From the NCBI RefSeq assembly GCF_900168115.1, contig NZ_FUZC01000014.1:1-64000 (forward strand): 64,000 bases of DNA, given 5' to 3'. Below the pieces are notes generated by a model. That model did no database searches. It saw only the letters and a program-made list of their open reading frames with translations, and had not been told where the DNA came from. Numbering within the stretch: the stretch's first letter is position 1; each line of letters begins with the position of its first letter. Origin of the DNA: Salegentibacter salinarum (lineage in GTDB: Bacteria; Bacteroidota; Bacteroidia; Flavobacteriales; Flavobacteriaceae). Below, piece by piece: positions 16,330 through 26,023 of the stretch. A program made the translations under genes and the position numbers.

Positions 16330-16956
16330 TTAGTTGGTAAATTCTATTTCAACTAAATAATAATGTGGAATATTGAATTCTTTACCAAAATTGTCAGGAT
16401 CTATTTCCGATTGTGCGACCCTGCAATAGGATGCTGATCCGTCCGGGTTTCTATTTGGAGTAATTATGGCTAAAATGTAAAAAGGATGATTCATATTTTC
16501 TTCCAGAACTGTTTTAGCTCCAAAGAAATCTTTGGCTACATAATTTCCATTTTTGTCATTAATAGGAAAGTACAATTGTTTGCTCCCAAAACTATTGCCT
16601 CTAATCCAGGTTTTAAGATCTTCGTTCCCAATTTTACTTAGAAATTTAAATGATGTTTGCGTAGAATCTATTTTAAAGTAGTCATTGCCCCTTTCATCAA
16701 ATAAAGTTGTTGTATTTATTAAATCGCCATTCGAAAATTCTTTCATTCTTATCACAAAATACTTCCCCTCAATTGATTTTCCCTGAAAAGAAAATTCAGA
16801 ATAATTAATATTTTCAAAATCAAATAAGGTTTGTAAATCTGAATCTTCCAGACCATTTTGTATGGAAACATTCACAACATCAGAATTCTCAATAGATTTT
16901 GCTTGAGCATTTGTGAGTATAGGAATTAGAAAAATGAGGAGTAAGAGTTGTTTCAT
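16330..16956 (-). CDS. Secreted protein of unknown function
   Basis: A 208-residue protein with a clean signal peptide (MKQLLLLIFLIPILTNAQA, cleavage about 19). The rest is mixed alpha/beta with no family I recognise; conserved-looking spots such as MKEFSNGDLINTTTLFDERG and WIRGNSFGSKQL may be landmarks. It contains one Cys in the mature part (YCRVAQSE). It lies upstream of the broken S41 gene on the same strand but about 70 nt apart, so they may or may not share a transcript. Confidence 0.65.
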   Translation of the reverse strand: MKQLLLLIFLIPILTNAQAKSIENSDVVNVSIQNGLEDSDLQTLFDFENINYSEFSFQGKSIEGKYFVIRMKEFSNGDLINTTTLFDERGNDYFKIDSTQTSFKFLSKIGNEDLKTWIRGNSFGSKQLYFPINDKNGNYVAKDFFGAKTVLEENMNHPFYILAIITPNRNPDGSASYCRVAQSEIDPDNFGKEFNIPHYYLVEIEFTN

Positions 16957-17115
16957 AATTTTAAAGTTCTTAATTACTCACCAATATAAGTTTTTACCAA
17001 TAAATGCTATATAATAGACATAAGGTTTCAGTAAATAACTTGAAAAAGGTGAACTATGAACTGAATGTACAACTATAAATTAATTAAGTACAGGAAGATA
17101 AAGCCTTAAAAGCAT

Positions 17116-18123
17116 TTAACGCAAAGCTTGCTCAAAACCGGTAGATGTAAAAACCCTTATACTTTCTTCATCATCGGCATAGATAAAATACACATCTATA
17201 TTTTCCAGATTTTCGAGCATTTTGAGGGACTTTTCATAACCTAAAGCCATAAAAGCGGTTGCATAAGCATCGGCCAGGGTACAATTTTCAGCGAGAACGG
17301 AAGCGCTAAGTAGATCACTTTTTTCGGCTTCGCCCGTTAGTGGGTTTATAGTATGTACAAAGCGTTTTCCGGTTGTGGTGTCTACCCTGAATTTCCTGTA
17401 ATTCCCGGAAGTTGCCATCGCCCGGTTTTTCAAGGCTAAGACGGTTTGTAAAGTCCGCTCATCCTCAGTTTGCTGAGGATTATCTATAGCAACGTTCCAA
17501 TTAGATTCCCTTTCTAAATTTTCTCCTTTAGCTACGAGTTCTCCACCCAATTCAATTAGGTAGTTTTCTACATTTTTGGAATCCAAATACTGGGCGATTA
17601 CATCTATGGTGTAACCTTTGGCAATAGCATTAAAGTCGATATAGATATCAGGATTTTCTTTCTGAATGGTATTAGCCTCAGTTAGTTTTACCTTTTCAAA
17701 ACCAACCAGTTGTTTTATGGAATCTAACACAGCTTCATCAGGCTCATTTAAAGGCTTATCAGGGCCAAATCCGTATGCATTGACCAAACTACCTACCGTG
17801 GGATCAAAATAACCATTGCTTTCCTTAAAAATCTGCTTGGAAAGCTGAAATACTTTTTGGAAATGAATATCCACCTCTATATCCTCATTTCCGGTATTAA
17901 TTCGGGAAATATCAGAATCATCCTGGTAAGTGCTCATTGAAGTATTGATTACTTCAAAAATAGAATCTAAAGCTTTTTCAGTATTTAAATTTTCAGATGA
18001 AAAATATTTTATCTGGTAGGTGGTTCCTAATGCTTTTCCGGTTTTGGTATAAGAATGAGGACCATTATTTTTACAGGAAATACTAAGAAAAACAAGAAGG
18101 AATAACACAGAGATTCTTTTCAT
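17116..18123 (-). CDS. apbE: FAD:protein FMN transferase (ApbE), lipoprotein
   Basis: Transfers FMN from FAD to a Thr of target flavoproteins in the periplasm. The 335-residue product has a lipobox (LSISC, Cys17) and the ApbE landmarks GTTYQIKYFS, DFNAIAKGYTID, LIELGGELVAKG and HTINPLTGEAE; the C-terminal LADAYATAFMALG carries the metal-binding Asp. It stands downstream of the nqr operon, whose NqrB and NqrC subunits are its classical substrates. It is separated from nqrF by the 118-residue gene and a terminator, so it is probably transcribed separately. Confidence 0.95.
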   Translation of the reverse strand: MKRISVLFLLVFLSISCKNNGPHSYTKTGKALGTTYQIKYFSSENLNTEKALDSIFEVINTSMSTYQDDSDISRINTGNEDIEVDIHFQKVFQLSKQIFKESNGYFDPTVGSLVNAYGFGPDKPLNEPDEAVLDSIKQLVGFEKVKLTEANTIQKENPDIYIDFNAIAKGYTIDVIAQYLDSKNVENYLIELGGELVAKGENLERESNWNVAIDNPQQTEDERTLQTVLALKNRAMATSGNYRKFRVDTTTGKRFVHTINPLTGEAEKSDLLSASVLAENCTLADAYATAFMALGYEKSLKMLENLENIDVYFIYADDEESIRVFTSTGFEQALR

Positions 18124-18188
18124 CTAAATAAGTTATTTACGGCTATTTTTTTTACAGAAGTTGATTCTAAGCTGATTGAGGTAAAAAT

Positions 18189-18545
18189 TTAAATTTCCTG
18201 CCATCCTTCATAATTTACCACATATTCTTCGTCGTGCATTACCGGTTTTTCATAATCTGAAGAATTGGCCAGACCTACCCCGGCGTAAAAAGTTCGGGCT
18301 TTAAATTTGGTTGCGTGGTCTTTTATAGATCTAAGAAAAGTGAGATCATAATCTTTGGGATTATGCGGATATTCTATTGCCCTAACGATTACAAAATGCA
18401 GTTTTTTATCTTTTAAGGCCACGAATTGCGGATCTTTTTTTAGCTCGCTGTTTACTCCAAGAAATTCGTAACCCTGTGCTTCGAGCTCTTTTCCTACAAT
18501 ATTCATTGCAAGATTATGCAGTTCCTGATCGTTTAACTTTGCCAT
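18189..18545 (-). CDS. Conserved small flavobacterial protein between nqrF and apbE
   Basis: A 118-residue soluble protein without signal peptide or membrane segment. It begins MAKLNDQELHNLAMNIVG and ends EEYVVNYEGWQEI. I know similar proteins only from flavobacterial genomes, where they are sometimes labelled as an NQR subunit because of the position; the sequence has no subunit-like feature. It has its own -7 box 4 nt before the ATG. A role in NQR biogenesis is conceivable but rests on location alone. Confidence 0.75.
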   Translation of the reverse strand: MAKLNDQELHNLAMNIVGKELEAQGYEFLGVNSELKKDPQFVALKDKKLHFVIVRAIEYPHNPKDYDLTFLRSIKDHATKFKARTFYAGVGLANSSDYEKPVMHDEEYVVNYEGWQEI

Positions 18546-18549
18546 AGTG

Positions 18550-18557
18550 CAAAAATA
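18550..18557 (-). promoter_or_regulatory. -7 box of the 118-residue gene, embedded in the nqr terminator tail
   Basis: TATTTTTG on the minus strand matches TAnnTTTG and lies 4 nt before the ATG at 18545. It overlaps the T tract of the nqr terminator, so terminator and promoter share bases. Confidence 0.55.
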
Positions 18558-18584
18558 AAAAATCCCGCTTTAAAAAGCGGGATT
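18555..18584 (-). terminator. Intrinsic terminator of the nqrABCDEF operon
   Basis: A 10-bp perfect stem AATCCCGCTT/AAGCGGGATT (18561-18570 with 18575-18584) with a 4-nt loop is followed on the minus strand by TTTTTATTTTT, 9 nt behind the nqrF stop. Confidence 0.92.
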
Positions 18585-18592
18585 CTATTTTA

Positions 18593-19879
18593 TTAACCTC
18601 CAAAATCATCAAACCTGATGTTTTCGGGCGGCATTCCAAAGTCTTCACCCATTTTCTGAACAGCTTTGTTCATTAATGGTGGTCCACAGAAATACAATTC
18701 AATGTCTTCCGGCTCTTCGTGATGACTTAAATAATTATCTATTACAACCTGGTGAATAAATCCAACAAAGCCGTCTCCTTCATCGTCAAGGCTTTCCTTC
18801 ACCTTCCAGTTATCTTCTTCCATTGGTTCAGAAAGCGCTAAGTAAAATTTAAAGTTAGGGAAATCTCTTTCCAAGGCTCTAAAGTGTTCTATATAGAATA
18901 ATTCTCTTTTAGAACGACCCCCATACCAGTAAGTCACTTTTCTACCCGTTTTAAGGGTACGGAATAAATGGTAAAGGTGAGAACGCATTGGCGCCATACC
19001 GGCTCCACCACCTACGTAAAGCATTTCTGCTTCACTATGATTAATGAAGAACTCTCCGTAAGGACCAGATATTGTTACTTTATCCCCTTTTTTTCTTGAG
19101 AAAATATAAGAAGAAGCAATACCAGGATTTACATCCATCCAGGTATCTTTGGATCTATCCCATGGCGGAGTTGCAACACGCACGTTAAGCATAATCTCAC
19201 GCCCTTCAGCAGGGTAAGAAGCCATAGAATAAGCACGCTCTACAGTTTCCGGGTTTTTCATTACCAGTGGACGAAGTTTAAACTTATCCCACTCGGCCTC
19301 AAACATATCAGGGACATCGTGTTCTTCAGGGTGAGCAGTGATATCCATATCACTAAATTTAACCTCACACTTAGGAATCTCGATCTGAATATATCCACCG
19401 GCCTTATAATCCATATCTTCAGGAATTTCAACTACAAATTCCTTGATAAAGGAGGCAACGTTGTAATTTCTTACTACGGTAGCTTCCCATTTTTTAATTC
19501 CGAATACTTCTTCCGGAATGGTGATTTTCATATCTTCTTTCACCTTCACCTGGCAACCTAGTCGCCATCCCTGTGCAATCTCCTTACGGGTAAAGTGAGG
19601 CTCCTCTGTAGGAAGAATGGCACCGCCACCTTCTTTTACAATACATTTACACTGTACACAGGTTCCACCACCACCACAGGCAGAAGGTAAAAAGAGTTTA
19701 TTATCTCCCAGGGTAGAAAGTAAAGTTCCACCGGAACCAACTTCCATATCCCTTTCCCCATTGACGTTTATGGTAACAGGACCAGAAGGCGCTAATTTTG
19801 CCTTTGCTCCCAGTAACACAGAAACCAATATAAGTATCAATGCTAAAAATACTACTATACTTGCTATAATAACTGTCAT
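18593..19879 (-). CDS. nqrF: Na+-translocating NADH:quinone reductase subunit F
   Basis: NADH-oxidising subunit of the respiratory sodium pump. The 428-residue protein has one N-terminal membrane anchor (about 3-24). A plant-type 2Fe-2S domain follows with Cys68, Cys74, Cys77 and Cys109 ([12 protein letters not shown] and GWRLGC). The FAD-binding motif is [10 protein letters not shown] and the NADH-binding region [12 protein letters not shown]; the C-terminus FDDFGG is typical. It is the last gene of the operon, 17 nt after nqrE. Confidence 0.98.
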   Translation of the reverse strand: MTVIIASIVVFLALILILVSVLLGAKAKLAPSGPVTINVNGERDMEVGSGGTLLSTLGDNKLFLPSACGGGGTCVQCKCIVKEGGGAILPTEEPHFTRKEIAQGWRLGCQVKVKEDMKITIPEEVFGIKKWEATVVRNYNVASFIKEFVVEIPEDMDYKAGGYIQIEIPKCEVKFSDMDITAHPEEHDVPDMFEAEWDKFKLRPLVMKNPETVERAYSMASYPAEGREIMLNVRVATPPWDRSKDTWMDVNPGIASSYIFSRKKGDKVTISGPYGEFFINHSEAEMLYVGGGAGMAPMRSHLYHLFRTLKTGRKVTYWYGGRSKRELFYIEHFRALERDFPNFKFYLALSEPMEEDNWKVKESLDDEGDGFVGFIHQVVIDNYLSHHEEPEDIELYFCGPPLMNKAVQKMGEDFGMPPENIRFDDFGG

Positions 19880-19895
19880 AATCTTTCTTTTGCGA

Positions 19896-20510
19896 TTATA
19901 ATTTAATTCCCATAAAACTCATAAAACCTAATGCCATAAGTCCGGTGATAATAAATGTTATCCCTAAACCTTTTAATGGGGCTGGCACATTAGAGTATGC
20001 TATCTTTTCACGAATAGCTGCAATACCAAGAATTGCAAGGAACCATCCAATTCCACTACCAAACCCGTAGGTGATAGCTTCGGTTATAACTCCAAAATCT
20101 TTTTGTTGCATAAATAGCGCACCACCAAGTATAGCACAGTTTACAGCAATAAGCGGTAGGAAAATACCTAATGCACCGTATAATGCAGGAGCAAATTTCT
20201 CAACGATCATCTCTACTAATTGAACCATAGATGCAATTACCGCAATAAACATTATAAAGCTTAGGAAGCTAAGGTCTACATCGGCAAATTCGGCACCCAG
20301 CCAGGATAAAGCTCCAGGTCTTAAAAGGTAATTATCCAGCAAATAGTTAATAGGCACAGTAATGGTAAGTACAAAGATTACCGCCGCACCTAACCCAACA
20401 GCTGTTTTCACGGTTTTTGACACTGCTAAATAGGAACACATTCCCAAGAAGTAGGCAAAAATCATATTTTCTATGAAAATACTTCTAACAAATAAATTTA
20501 TAAAATCCAT
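19896..20510 (-). CDS. nqrE: Na+-translocating NADH:quinone reductase subunit E
   Basis: A 204-residue integral membrane subunit with six predicted helices. It begins [25 protein letters not shown], whose Cys25 region matches the cysteine that in NqrE helps hold the iron centre shared with NqrD; the second such Cys lies in [11 protein letters not shown]. Length is normal for the family. Confidence 0.97.
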   Translation of the reverse strand: MDFINLFVRSIFIENMIFAYFLGMCSYLAVSKTVKTAVGLGAAVIFVLTITVPINYLLDNYLLRPGALSWLGAEFADVDLSFLSFIMFIAVIASMVQLVEMIVEKFAPALYGALGIFLPLIAVNCAILGGALFMQQKDFGVITEAITYGFGSGIGWFLAILGIAAIREKIAYSNVPAPLKGLGITFIITGLMALGFMSFMGIKL

Positions 20511-20539
20511 AATTTAGTTTTATTTAAGCTGTTGTGCTT

Positions 20540-21286
20540 TTAGTTCTCTTCTATCAGTTTACGGTTTCTGGCACGTTGCACCCAAATGAGCAAACCAACC
20601 ACAATAAGTGCCATTGGTGAAAGCAACATTAAACCGTTATTTTCATAACCTAAAGCATATAAACCAGTAGAATCTGCTACAGTTGCTGCTTTATGTCCTA
20701 AAACTTCAAATCCGAATAATTTTCCTGATCCTAAAAGCTCACGGAAAAATGCAACGATTATAAGAATTAAACCATATCCTGCAGCGTTTCCTATTCCATC
20801 AAGGAAAGACTTGTAAACCCCGTTCCCTAAGGCAAAAGCTTCAAGACGTCCCATTACAATACAGTTGGTAATAATAAGACCAATAAATACCGAAAGCTGT
20901 TTACTTACATCGTAAGCGTAAGCCTTAAGAACCTGGTCTACTAAAGCCACAAGGGACGCAACCACTACAAGCTGTACAATAATCCTGATTCGACTTGGGA
21001 TCAGATTACGCAGCATAGAAACAATAATGTTACTAAATGCCATTACAAATACAACCGCAATTGCCATAACCACTGCGGGTTCTAATTGTACCGTAATTGC
21101 CAGTGCCGAACATATACCCAGTACCTGTACGGTAATTGGGTTGTTATCGTCTAAAGGATCTGACAATAATTTTCTATTGCCCTTAGAAAGGAAATGTTCT
21201 TTTTCTTCTGAACTGGATAGAAAAAGGATCATTTCTTTCTTTTTGGCTTCTTTCTCTTCTGAAATATTTTTTTTCTCTGTAGCCAT
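20540..21286 (-). CDS. nqrD: Na+-translocating NADH:quinone reductase subunit D
   Basis: A 248-residue membrane subunit. About 35 charged N-terminal residues ([15 protein letters not shown]...) precede the conserved part, which starts near [40 protein letters not shown] contains the conserved Cys of the NqrD/NqrE iron site. The N-terminal extension makes it longer than the proteobacterial subunit of about 210 residues; an internal start is not obvious, since no Met follows until the core. Confidence 0.96.
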   Translation of the reverse strand: MATEKKNISEEKEAKKKEMILFLSSSEEKEHFLSKGNRKLLSDPLDDNNPITVQVLGICSALAITVQLEPAVVMAIAVVFVMAFSNIIVSMLRNLIPSRIRIIVQLVVVASLVALVDQVLKAYAYDVSKQLSVFIGLIITNCIVMGRLEAFALGNGVYKSFLDGIGNAAGYGLILIIVAFFRELLGSGKLFGFEVLGHKAATVADSTGLYALGYENNGLMLLSPMALIVVGLLIWVQRARNRKLIEEN

Positions 21287-21288
21287 AA

Positions 21289-22032
21289 TTACTTTGTTGC
21301 AACTTTAATATCTGTTTGCTTTTTGAAGTAAGGCAGATAACGCTGAAGTCTTTCAGAAATCATATCAGAAACCCCGTCTCCGGTAATTGTAGCTCCCGAT
21401 ATTGCATCTACCTGGTTATCGTCTTTATCTGAAGGGTCTATATCACCTTTTACAACCGATACTCCAACAAGATTTCCGCTTTCGTCAAAAATCTTTTCTT
21501 CGGCAAAACTTTCTTTAAACCATTCTTTGGTGATTTCTGCACCAAGACCAGGAGTTTCCCCAAGGTGGTCAAAAGTAGCACCTTTAATGGTGTTTACATC
21601 ATCTTCTAAAGATATGTAGCCAAAGATCGCGTTCCATAACCCGTTACCTCTAAGTGGAACTATATAATAAGTTTCACCCTCGTACTCGGCAATATAAAGG
21701 GGGAAGTTTTGCTCTTCATCTTCCCTCTTAATCTCCTTGGCCAAATCTACGGTAAAGGCATCAACACCTTCTCTTTCTTCACCCTGGTAATCAAGGGTTA
21801 CCGCTTCTGTAATATAACGGTTATAAAGCTCTTCAGCTCCTGCCCTGTCGGTTTCAACACCAATAGTAGCAAGAATACTTTGCATCTTTTCCTGTCGTAC
21901 GTTTTCCCTTTGAATAGGTTGAAGCGATGTTGCTGTAAAAGCCAATACTGAGGCCACAACAATCACCATAATCACCGCAAAAAGAAACGTATAACCGTTA
22001 CTATTTGTTTTATTTACTGATTTCTCTTCCAT
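21289..22032 (-). CDS. nqrC: Na+-translocating NADH:quinone reductase subunit C
   Basis: A 247-residue subunit with one N-terminal membrane helix (about 12-33) and a periplasmic FMN-binding domain. The flavinylation motif is [10 protein letters not shown], whose Thr receives FMN from Apb[11 protein letters not shown] precedes it. It overlaps nothing but is only 2 nt from both neighbours, which indicates tight translational coupling. Confidence 0.97.
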   Translation of the reverse strand: MEEKSVNKTNSNGYTFLFAVIMVIVVASVLAFTATSLQPIQRENVRQEKMQSILATIGVETDRAGAEELYNRYITEAVTLDYQGEEREGVDAFTVDLAKEIKREDEEQNFPLYIAEYEGETYYIVPLRGNGLWNAIFGYISLEDDVNTIKGATFDHLGETPGLGAEITKEWFKESFAEEKIFDESGNLVGVSVVKGDIDPSDKDDNQVDAISGATITGDGVSDMISERLQRYLPYFKKQTDIKVATK

Positions 22033-22034
22033 AA

Positions 22035-23216
22035 CTAAACTGTTGTTTTCACCTGTGCGGTGGCGGATTGAATTCTTTTCTTTCTACGCTTAATATTCGA
22101 CTGAATTACATAGTGATCTATCGTAGGCGCAAAAACGTTCATAAGTAAGATTGCAAGCATTACCCCTTCTGGATATGCCGGGTTAAATACCCTAATCATT
22201 ACCGATAGAAAACCTATTAAAAATCCGTAGATCCACTTTCCTTTCAATGTTTGTGCTGCCGATACAGGATCCGTAGCCATAAACACGATACCAAAAGCAA
22301 GACCTCCTATTATAAGGTGACCATACCATGGGAAGTTTGTAAGATCGTTACCGGTAACTCCCATTGCAGGTAAAGCGTTAAAAATAAGCGCCATTGCAGC
22401 GGCTCCTATAAATGCACTTAACATAATTCTCCAGCTTCCTACTTTTGTTAGAATTAAAAGTAAGGCTCCTACAAGTATTAAAAGCGTTGAAGTTTCGGAA
22501 ACGGAACCCGGAATAATTCCGTAGAACATATCCATCATCCCATAACTTACATTATCTCCTGCTGCCAGTGAACCAAGAATTGTTTCACCGGAGATTGCAT
22601 CTACATTGCTGGCCTCACTAACCCAAACCTGGTTACCAGACATATAGGTAGGATAAGCAAAAAAGGCAAATGCTCTCGCTGTAAGCGCCGGATTAAGAAT
22701 ATTCATTCCTGTTCCTCCAAAAGCTTCTTTACCAATAAGTACAGCAAATACTACAGATAATGCCAACATCCAAAGTGGAAGGTCTATAGGCATAATCATT
22801 GGTATCAATAAACCTGTTACCAGGTAACCTTCGTTAACCTCGTGCCCTCTAAAGATGGCAAAGGCAAACTCAATTCCGAGGCCTACTGCATAAGAAACCA
22901 CGATCATTGGAATAAATTTCAATGCCCCGTGGCCAAGTGCTTCCCAAAAGGTAAATGCTTCACCTAATTGAGAAAAGTGCTGGTAACCTGCATTCCACAT
23001 CCCGAAAAGTAAAGCCGGAACAAGTGCAAGTACCACTGTAATCATCGTACGCTTTAAATCTACTGCGTCACGAATATGAGCTCCCTTTTGAGTGGTATGA
23101 TTTGGAGTAAATAAGAAAGTATCTATGGCGTTAACCGCAGGTGCATACTTTTCATATTTTTTTCCCGGTGCAAAGGGCTCTTTTATTTTATCTAATCTTT
23201 GTCTAATCCATTCCAT
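22035..23216 (-). CDS. nqrB: Na+-translocating NADH:quinone reductase subunit B
   Basis: A 393-residue polytopic membrane protein, the main Na+ translocating subunit. It begins with the conserved soluble segment (LDKIKEPFAPGKKYEKYAP) and has about ten helices. The FMN attachment region is GSVSETSTLLIL, and NPALTARAFAFFAYP and ATDPVSAAQT are family landmarks. Confidence 0.97.
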   Translation of the reverse strand: MEWIRQRLDKIKEPFAPGKKYEKYAPAVNAIDTFLFTPNHTTQKGAHIRDAVDLKRTMITVVLALVPALLFGMWNAGYQHFSQLGEAFTFWEALGHGALKFIPMIVVSYAVGLGIEFAFAIFRGHEVNEGYLVTGLLIPMIMPIDLPLWMLALSVVFAVLIGKEAFGGTGMNILNPALTARAFAFFAYPTYMSGNQVWVSEASNVDAISGETILGSLAAGDNVSYGMMDMFYGIIPGSVSETSTLLILVGALLLILTKVGSWRIMLSAFIGAAAMALIFNALPAMGVTGNDLTNFPWYGHLIIGGLAFGIVFMATDPVSAAQTLKGKWIYGFLIGFLSVMIRVFNPAYPEGVMLAILLMNVFAPTIDHYVIQSNIKRRKKRIQSATAQVKTTV

Positions 23217-23229
23217 ATTCTACTGCTTT

Positions 23230-24573
23230 TTAACCTACTTCAGTAATCATTAAATCTAAGCCAAGACGAATCACCTCCTGAATTTCAATCTTAGATGTAT
23301 TCACATATTCTACCAAAGCAAAATCTTCAGGAGATACTTCATAAATTCCAAGATTTTCCATTTTCTCAATATCCCCGGCCATACAGGCTTTAATAAGCTG
23401 CATAGGGTAAACATCCATAGGTAAAACTTCTTCCATTTCGCCTGTAACTACAAGAGCCCGCTCTTCACCATTTAAATTGGTTGTAGGCTTAAACTTCTTG
23501 TTTGGAAACAAAAAGGATAATGAAGTTCTTGAGTTAGAGTGAATGTTATTATATGTAAAAGGCAACCAACCAAACGCCCTGTAATTATTTCCTTCGGGAA
23601 TTAGGGTTACTTCGTTAGAAAAGAAGCTTATGTGTTGATCGTAGGCTAACTTAAGTCCCGTAAGCACATTACCTGAAATGATTCGCACATCCTCATCAAC
23701 TTTATTGATAATATCTGCCACCTCAGCTCCAATTGTAATAGAGAAATACTTACGGTTAGTAGCTTCGCTTCCTGTGACAGCAACGGTTTTATCGGCTATA
23801 AATTTTCCGGTTAGGAAAAGGTTACCAATAATAGTTACATCTTCAGGATTCACTGTCCAAACTCTATCTCCCTGATTAATAGGATCTATTTTATGAATTT
23901 GAACCCCAACATTTCCTGCCGGGTGCGGTCCTTTTACATTATGAAGTTCTACGCCCTTAATATCTTTTAAATACTGCGCTGAACTTGCATCTACAGCCAG
24001 GTGAACTTTACCCGGAGTAAGTTTTTTAAGCGCATCTACTCCTTCCTGAAAGGCTGCTACCTTATCTTTTAAGATAAAGCCCCAATCTGGAGCTAAAGGC
24101 GCCGTACTTACTGCAGAAATAAAGATAGCTTTTGGCGTATCTTTTGGATCGGCTACAATATCGTAGGGACGTTGATTAATAAATGCACCACAACCGCTTT
24201 CTAAAACGCGTTGTTTTACAGCTTCCGCATCAGAAGAAGCAGCGTCCATTTTTCCAAAATCTCTGTAAGTGTCTTCAGGATCGGCCTCTATAATCACTTC
24301 CATGATTTTACGCTTCTCACCACGCTTAATTTCTTTAAGCGTCCCACTAACGGGGCTGGTAAAACGTAATTCATCAGTGTATTTTGAAAAGAAAAGTTCA
24401 TCACCGGCAAGGACTTTAGCTCCTTCTTTTAAGACCATTTTTGGTACCAAAGCATGAAAATCTGGCGGTTTAATTGCGTAGGTTTTAGACCTTGGAGCTT
24501 TTACAAGCTCTTTTTCCGCCTCCCCTTCTAATTTTAGAGATAATCCTCTTTTAATTCGAATGTCTTTTGACAT
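23230..24573 (-). CDS. nqrA: Na+-translocating NADH:quinone reductase subunit A
   Basis: A 447-residue cytoplasmic subunit, first gene of the operon. Landmarks are IKRGLSLKLEGEAE at the N-terminus, GDELFFSKYTDELRFTSPVSG, GCGAFINQRPYD, KGPHPAGNVGVQIHKIDP and the C-terminal EVIRLGLDLM. No membrane helices are present. It lies 13 nt upstream of nqrB, and a TAnnTTTG box is found at 24615-24622. Confidence 0.98.
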   Translation of the reverse strand: MSKDIRIKRGLSLKLEGEAEKELVKAPRSKTYAIKPPDFHALVPKMVLKEGAKVLAGDELFFSKYTDELRFTSPVSGTLKEIKRGEKRKIMEVIIEADPEDTYRDFGKMDAASSDAEAVKQRVLESGCGAFINQRPYDIVADPKDTPKAIFISAVSTAPLAPDWGFILKDKVAAFQEGVDALKKLTPGKVHLAVDASSAQYLKDIKGVELHNVKGPHPAGNVGVQIHKIDPINQGDRVWTVNPEDVTIIGNLFLTGKFIADKTVAVTGSEATNRKYFSITIGAEVADIINKVDEDVRIISGNVLTGLKLAYDQHISFFSNEVTLIPEGNNYRAFGWLPFTYNNIHSNSRTSLSFLFPNKKFKPTTNLNGEERALVVTGEMEEVLPMDVYPMQLIKACMAGDIEKMENLGIYEVSPEDFALVEYVNTSKIEIQEVIRLGLDLMITEVG

Positions 24574-24614
24574 AGGATGGAGTGTATGTTAAAAATATTA
24601 TGTTTTGAGTCGTG

Positions 24615-24622
24615 CAAATTTA
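24615..24622 (-). promoter_or_regulatory. -7 box of the nqr operon
   Basis: TAAATTTG on the minus strand fits TAnnTTTG and gives a leader of about 35-40 nt to nqrA. A TTG on that strand lies 22 nt upstream, slightly further than ideal. Confidence 0.6.
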
Positions 24623-24698
24623 GGAATTTTAACTGCACTTATCCCAAGAAAACAAAGAATTTTAAGTACTTAAAACTGTTAAAATGAAATGTTAAAAA

Positions 24699-24727
24699 TT
24701 GCGGAATAAGATTTGTAAGTACATTTG
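24699..24727 (+). promoter_or_regulatory. Promoter of the T9SS plug gene (TTG-N18-TACATTTG)
   Basis: TTG at 24699-24701 and TACATTTG at 24720-24727 are 18 nt apart, which is the full Bacteroidota -33/-7 arrangement. The ATG follows 16 nt later. Confidence 0.75.
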
Positions 24728-24743
24728 CGTAGATTCTATTTTA

Positions 24744-25994
24744 ATGAAAAACTATTTTTTATTCTTTCTTTTATCAATTTCCTCGCTAAACCTGGTCGCC
24801 CAGGTAGAAGAAACACCACCGCCTAATTATATAAGAAGCGTGCAGCTGTCAGGCAATACACAAAGCAATAAAGGAAATCCCATCTTACAAATGGGAGAGC
24901 AGCTAACTTTAAACTTTGATGATATTATTGGTGACGAAGCCGACTATTATTACACTATAGAACATTATAACTACGATTGGACCCCTAACCAACTGGCAAA
25001 ATCTGAATATTTAATTGGTTTTGATGATATCAGGATTTTTAATTATTCAAACTCCTATAATACGCTACAGCCTTTTTCACATTATGAGCTTAAAATCCCC
25101 AACGAAGATACCGGCGGATTTAAGTTAAGCGGAAATTATATGATAAATATCTTTAACGGGGAGAAAGAACTGGTCTTTTCGCGAAAATTTATGATTTACG
25201 AAAATATTGCCCGGGTTAAACTAAATCTTAGACGCTCAAGGGACTTGAATTTTATAGATGAAAAACAGGTGGTGAATTTTACCATAGAATCTCCGGACTT
25301 GATACTTAAAAATCCGGATAATACGGTAAATGTTCTCATCACTCAGAACCACAATTTAAAGTCCGCAATTAAAAATATTAAACCGCAATATACGGTGGGA
25401 AATGACCTGGTTTATCGTTACGATTCTGAAACCGCTTTTTGGGGCGGCAACGAATATATTCAGTTTGATAATAAGGAATTAAGAGCATCTTCAGCAGATA
25501 TTAGTTCGGTTTCGCTTAATGAACTTTATCACCATTATTTATTTGCAGATCGCACTAGGGCTAATGAACCATATACTTATAATCCCGATATTAACGGGCA
25601 ATTTGTGATAAGAAGCCTGCCAGCCGCAAATCCTTCAATTGAAGCTGAATATGTTTGGGTTCATTTTAAACTTCAGAATTATTCCGAATTAAACGGAGGC
25701 GAAGTACATATTTATGGATGTTTTAATAACTTCACCTTAGATAATAGTACCCAACTTACTTATAACAAAAATACCGATCTTTATGAGGGAGCCAGGTTAT
25801 TTAAACAAGGCTTCTATAACTATAAGTATGTATTAAAACGCCCAGACGGAACAATTGATGAAGGTTTTTTTAGCGGAAATTTTGACGAAACCGAAAACTC
25901 TTACCAGGTTTTGGTTTATTATAGAAGTCCGGGTGCCAGATACGACCGTTTAATTGGCGTAGGTTCCGGAAATTCTACCAGGATTACCAATTAG
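24744..25994 (+). CDS. Type IX secretion system plug protein (DUF5103 family)
   Basis: A 416-residue exported protein with signal peptide MKNYFLFFLLSISSLNLVAQ. It shows the DUF5103 pattern: YIRSVQLSG and GEQLTLNFDDI at the start, DYYYTIEHYNYDWTPN, SNSYNTLQPFSHYELKIPN, and a C-terminal beta domain with VHIYGCFNNF and YNYKYVL. In Flavobacterium johnsoniae a protein of this family was found as the plug that closes the SprA translocon from the periplasmic side. The ATG at 24744 is chosen over 24699 because it gives a proper signal peptide and follows the promoter. Substrates such as the giant proteins at 30582-46197 would use this system. Confidence 0.85.
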   Translation: MKNYFLFFLLSISSLNLVAQVEETPPPNYIRSVQLSGNTQSNKGNPILQMGEQLTLNFDDIIGDEADYYYTIEHYNYDWTPNQLAKSEYLIGFDDIRIFNYSNSYNTLQPFSHYELKIPNEDTGGFKLSGNYMINIFNGEKELVFSRKFMIYENIARVKLNLRRSRDLNFIDEKQVVNFTIESPDLILKNPDNTVNVLITQNHNLKSAIKNIKPQYTVGNDLVYRYDSETAFWGGNEYIQFDNKELRASSADISSVSLNELYHHYLFADRTRANEPYTYNPDINGQFVIRSLPAANPSIEAEYVWVHFKLQNYSELNGGEVHIYGCFNNFTLDNSTQLTYNKNTDLYEGARLFKQGFYNYKYVLKRPDGTIDEGFFSGNFDETENSYQVLVYYRSPGARYDRLIGVGSGNSTRITN

Positions 25995-26023
25995 ATTGAG
26001 AGACTAAGCAACTCGTTATAAAT

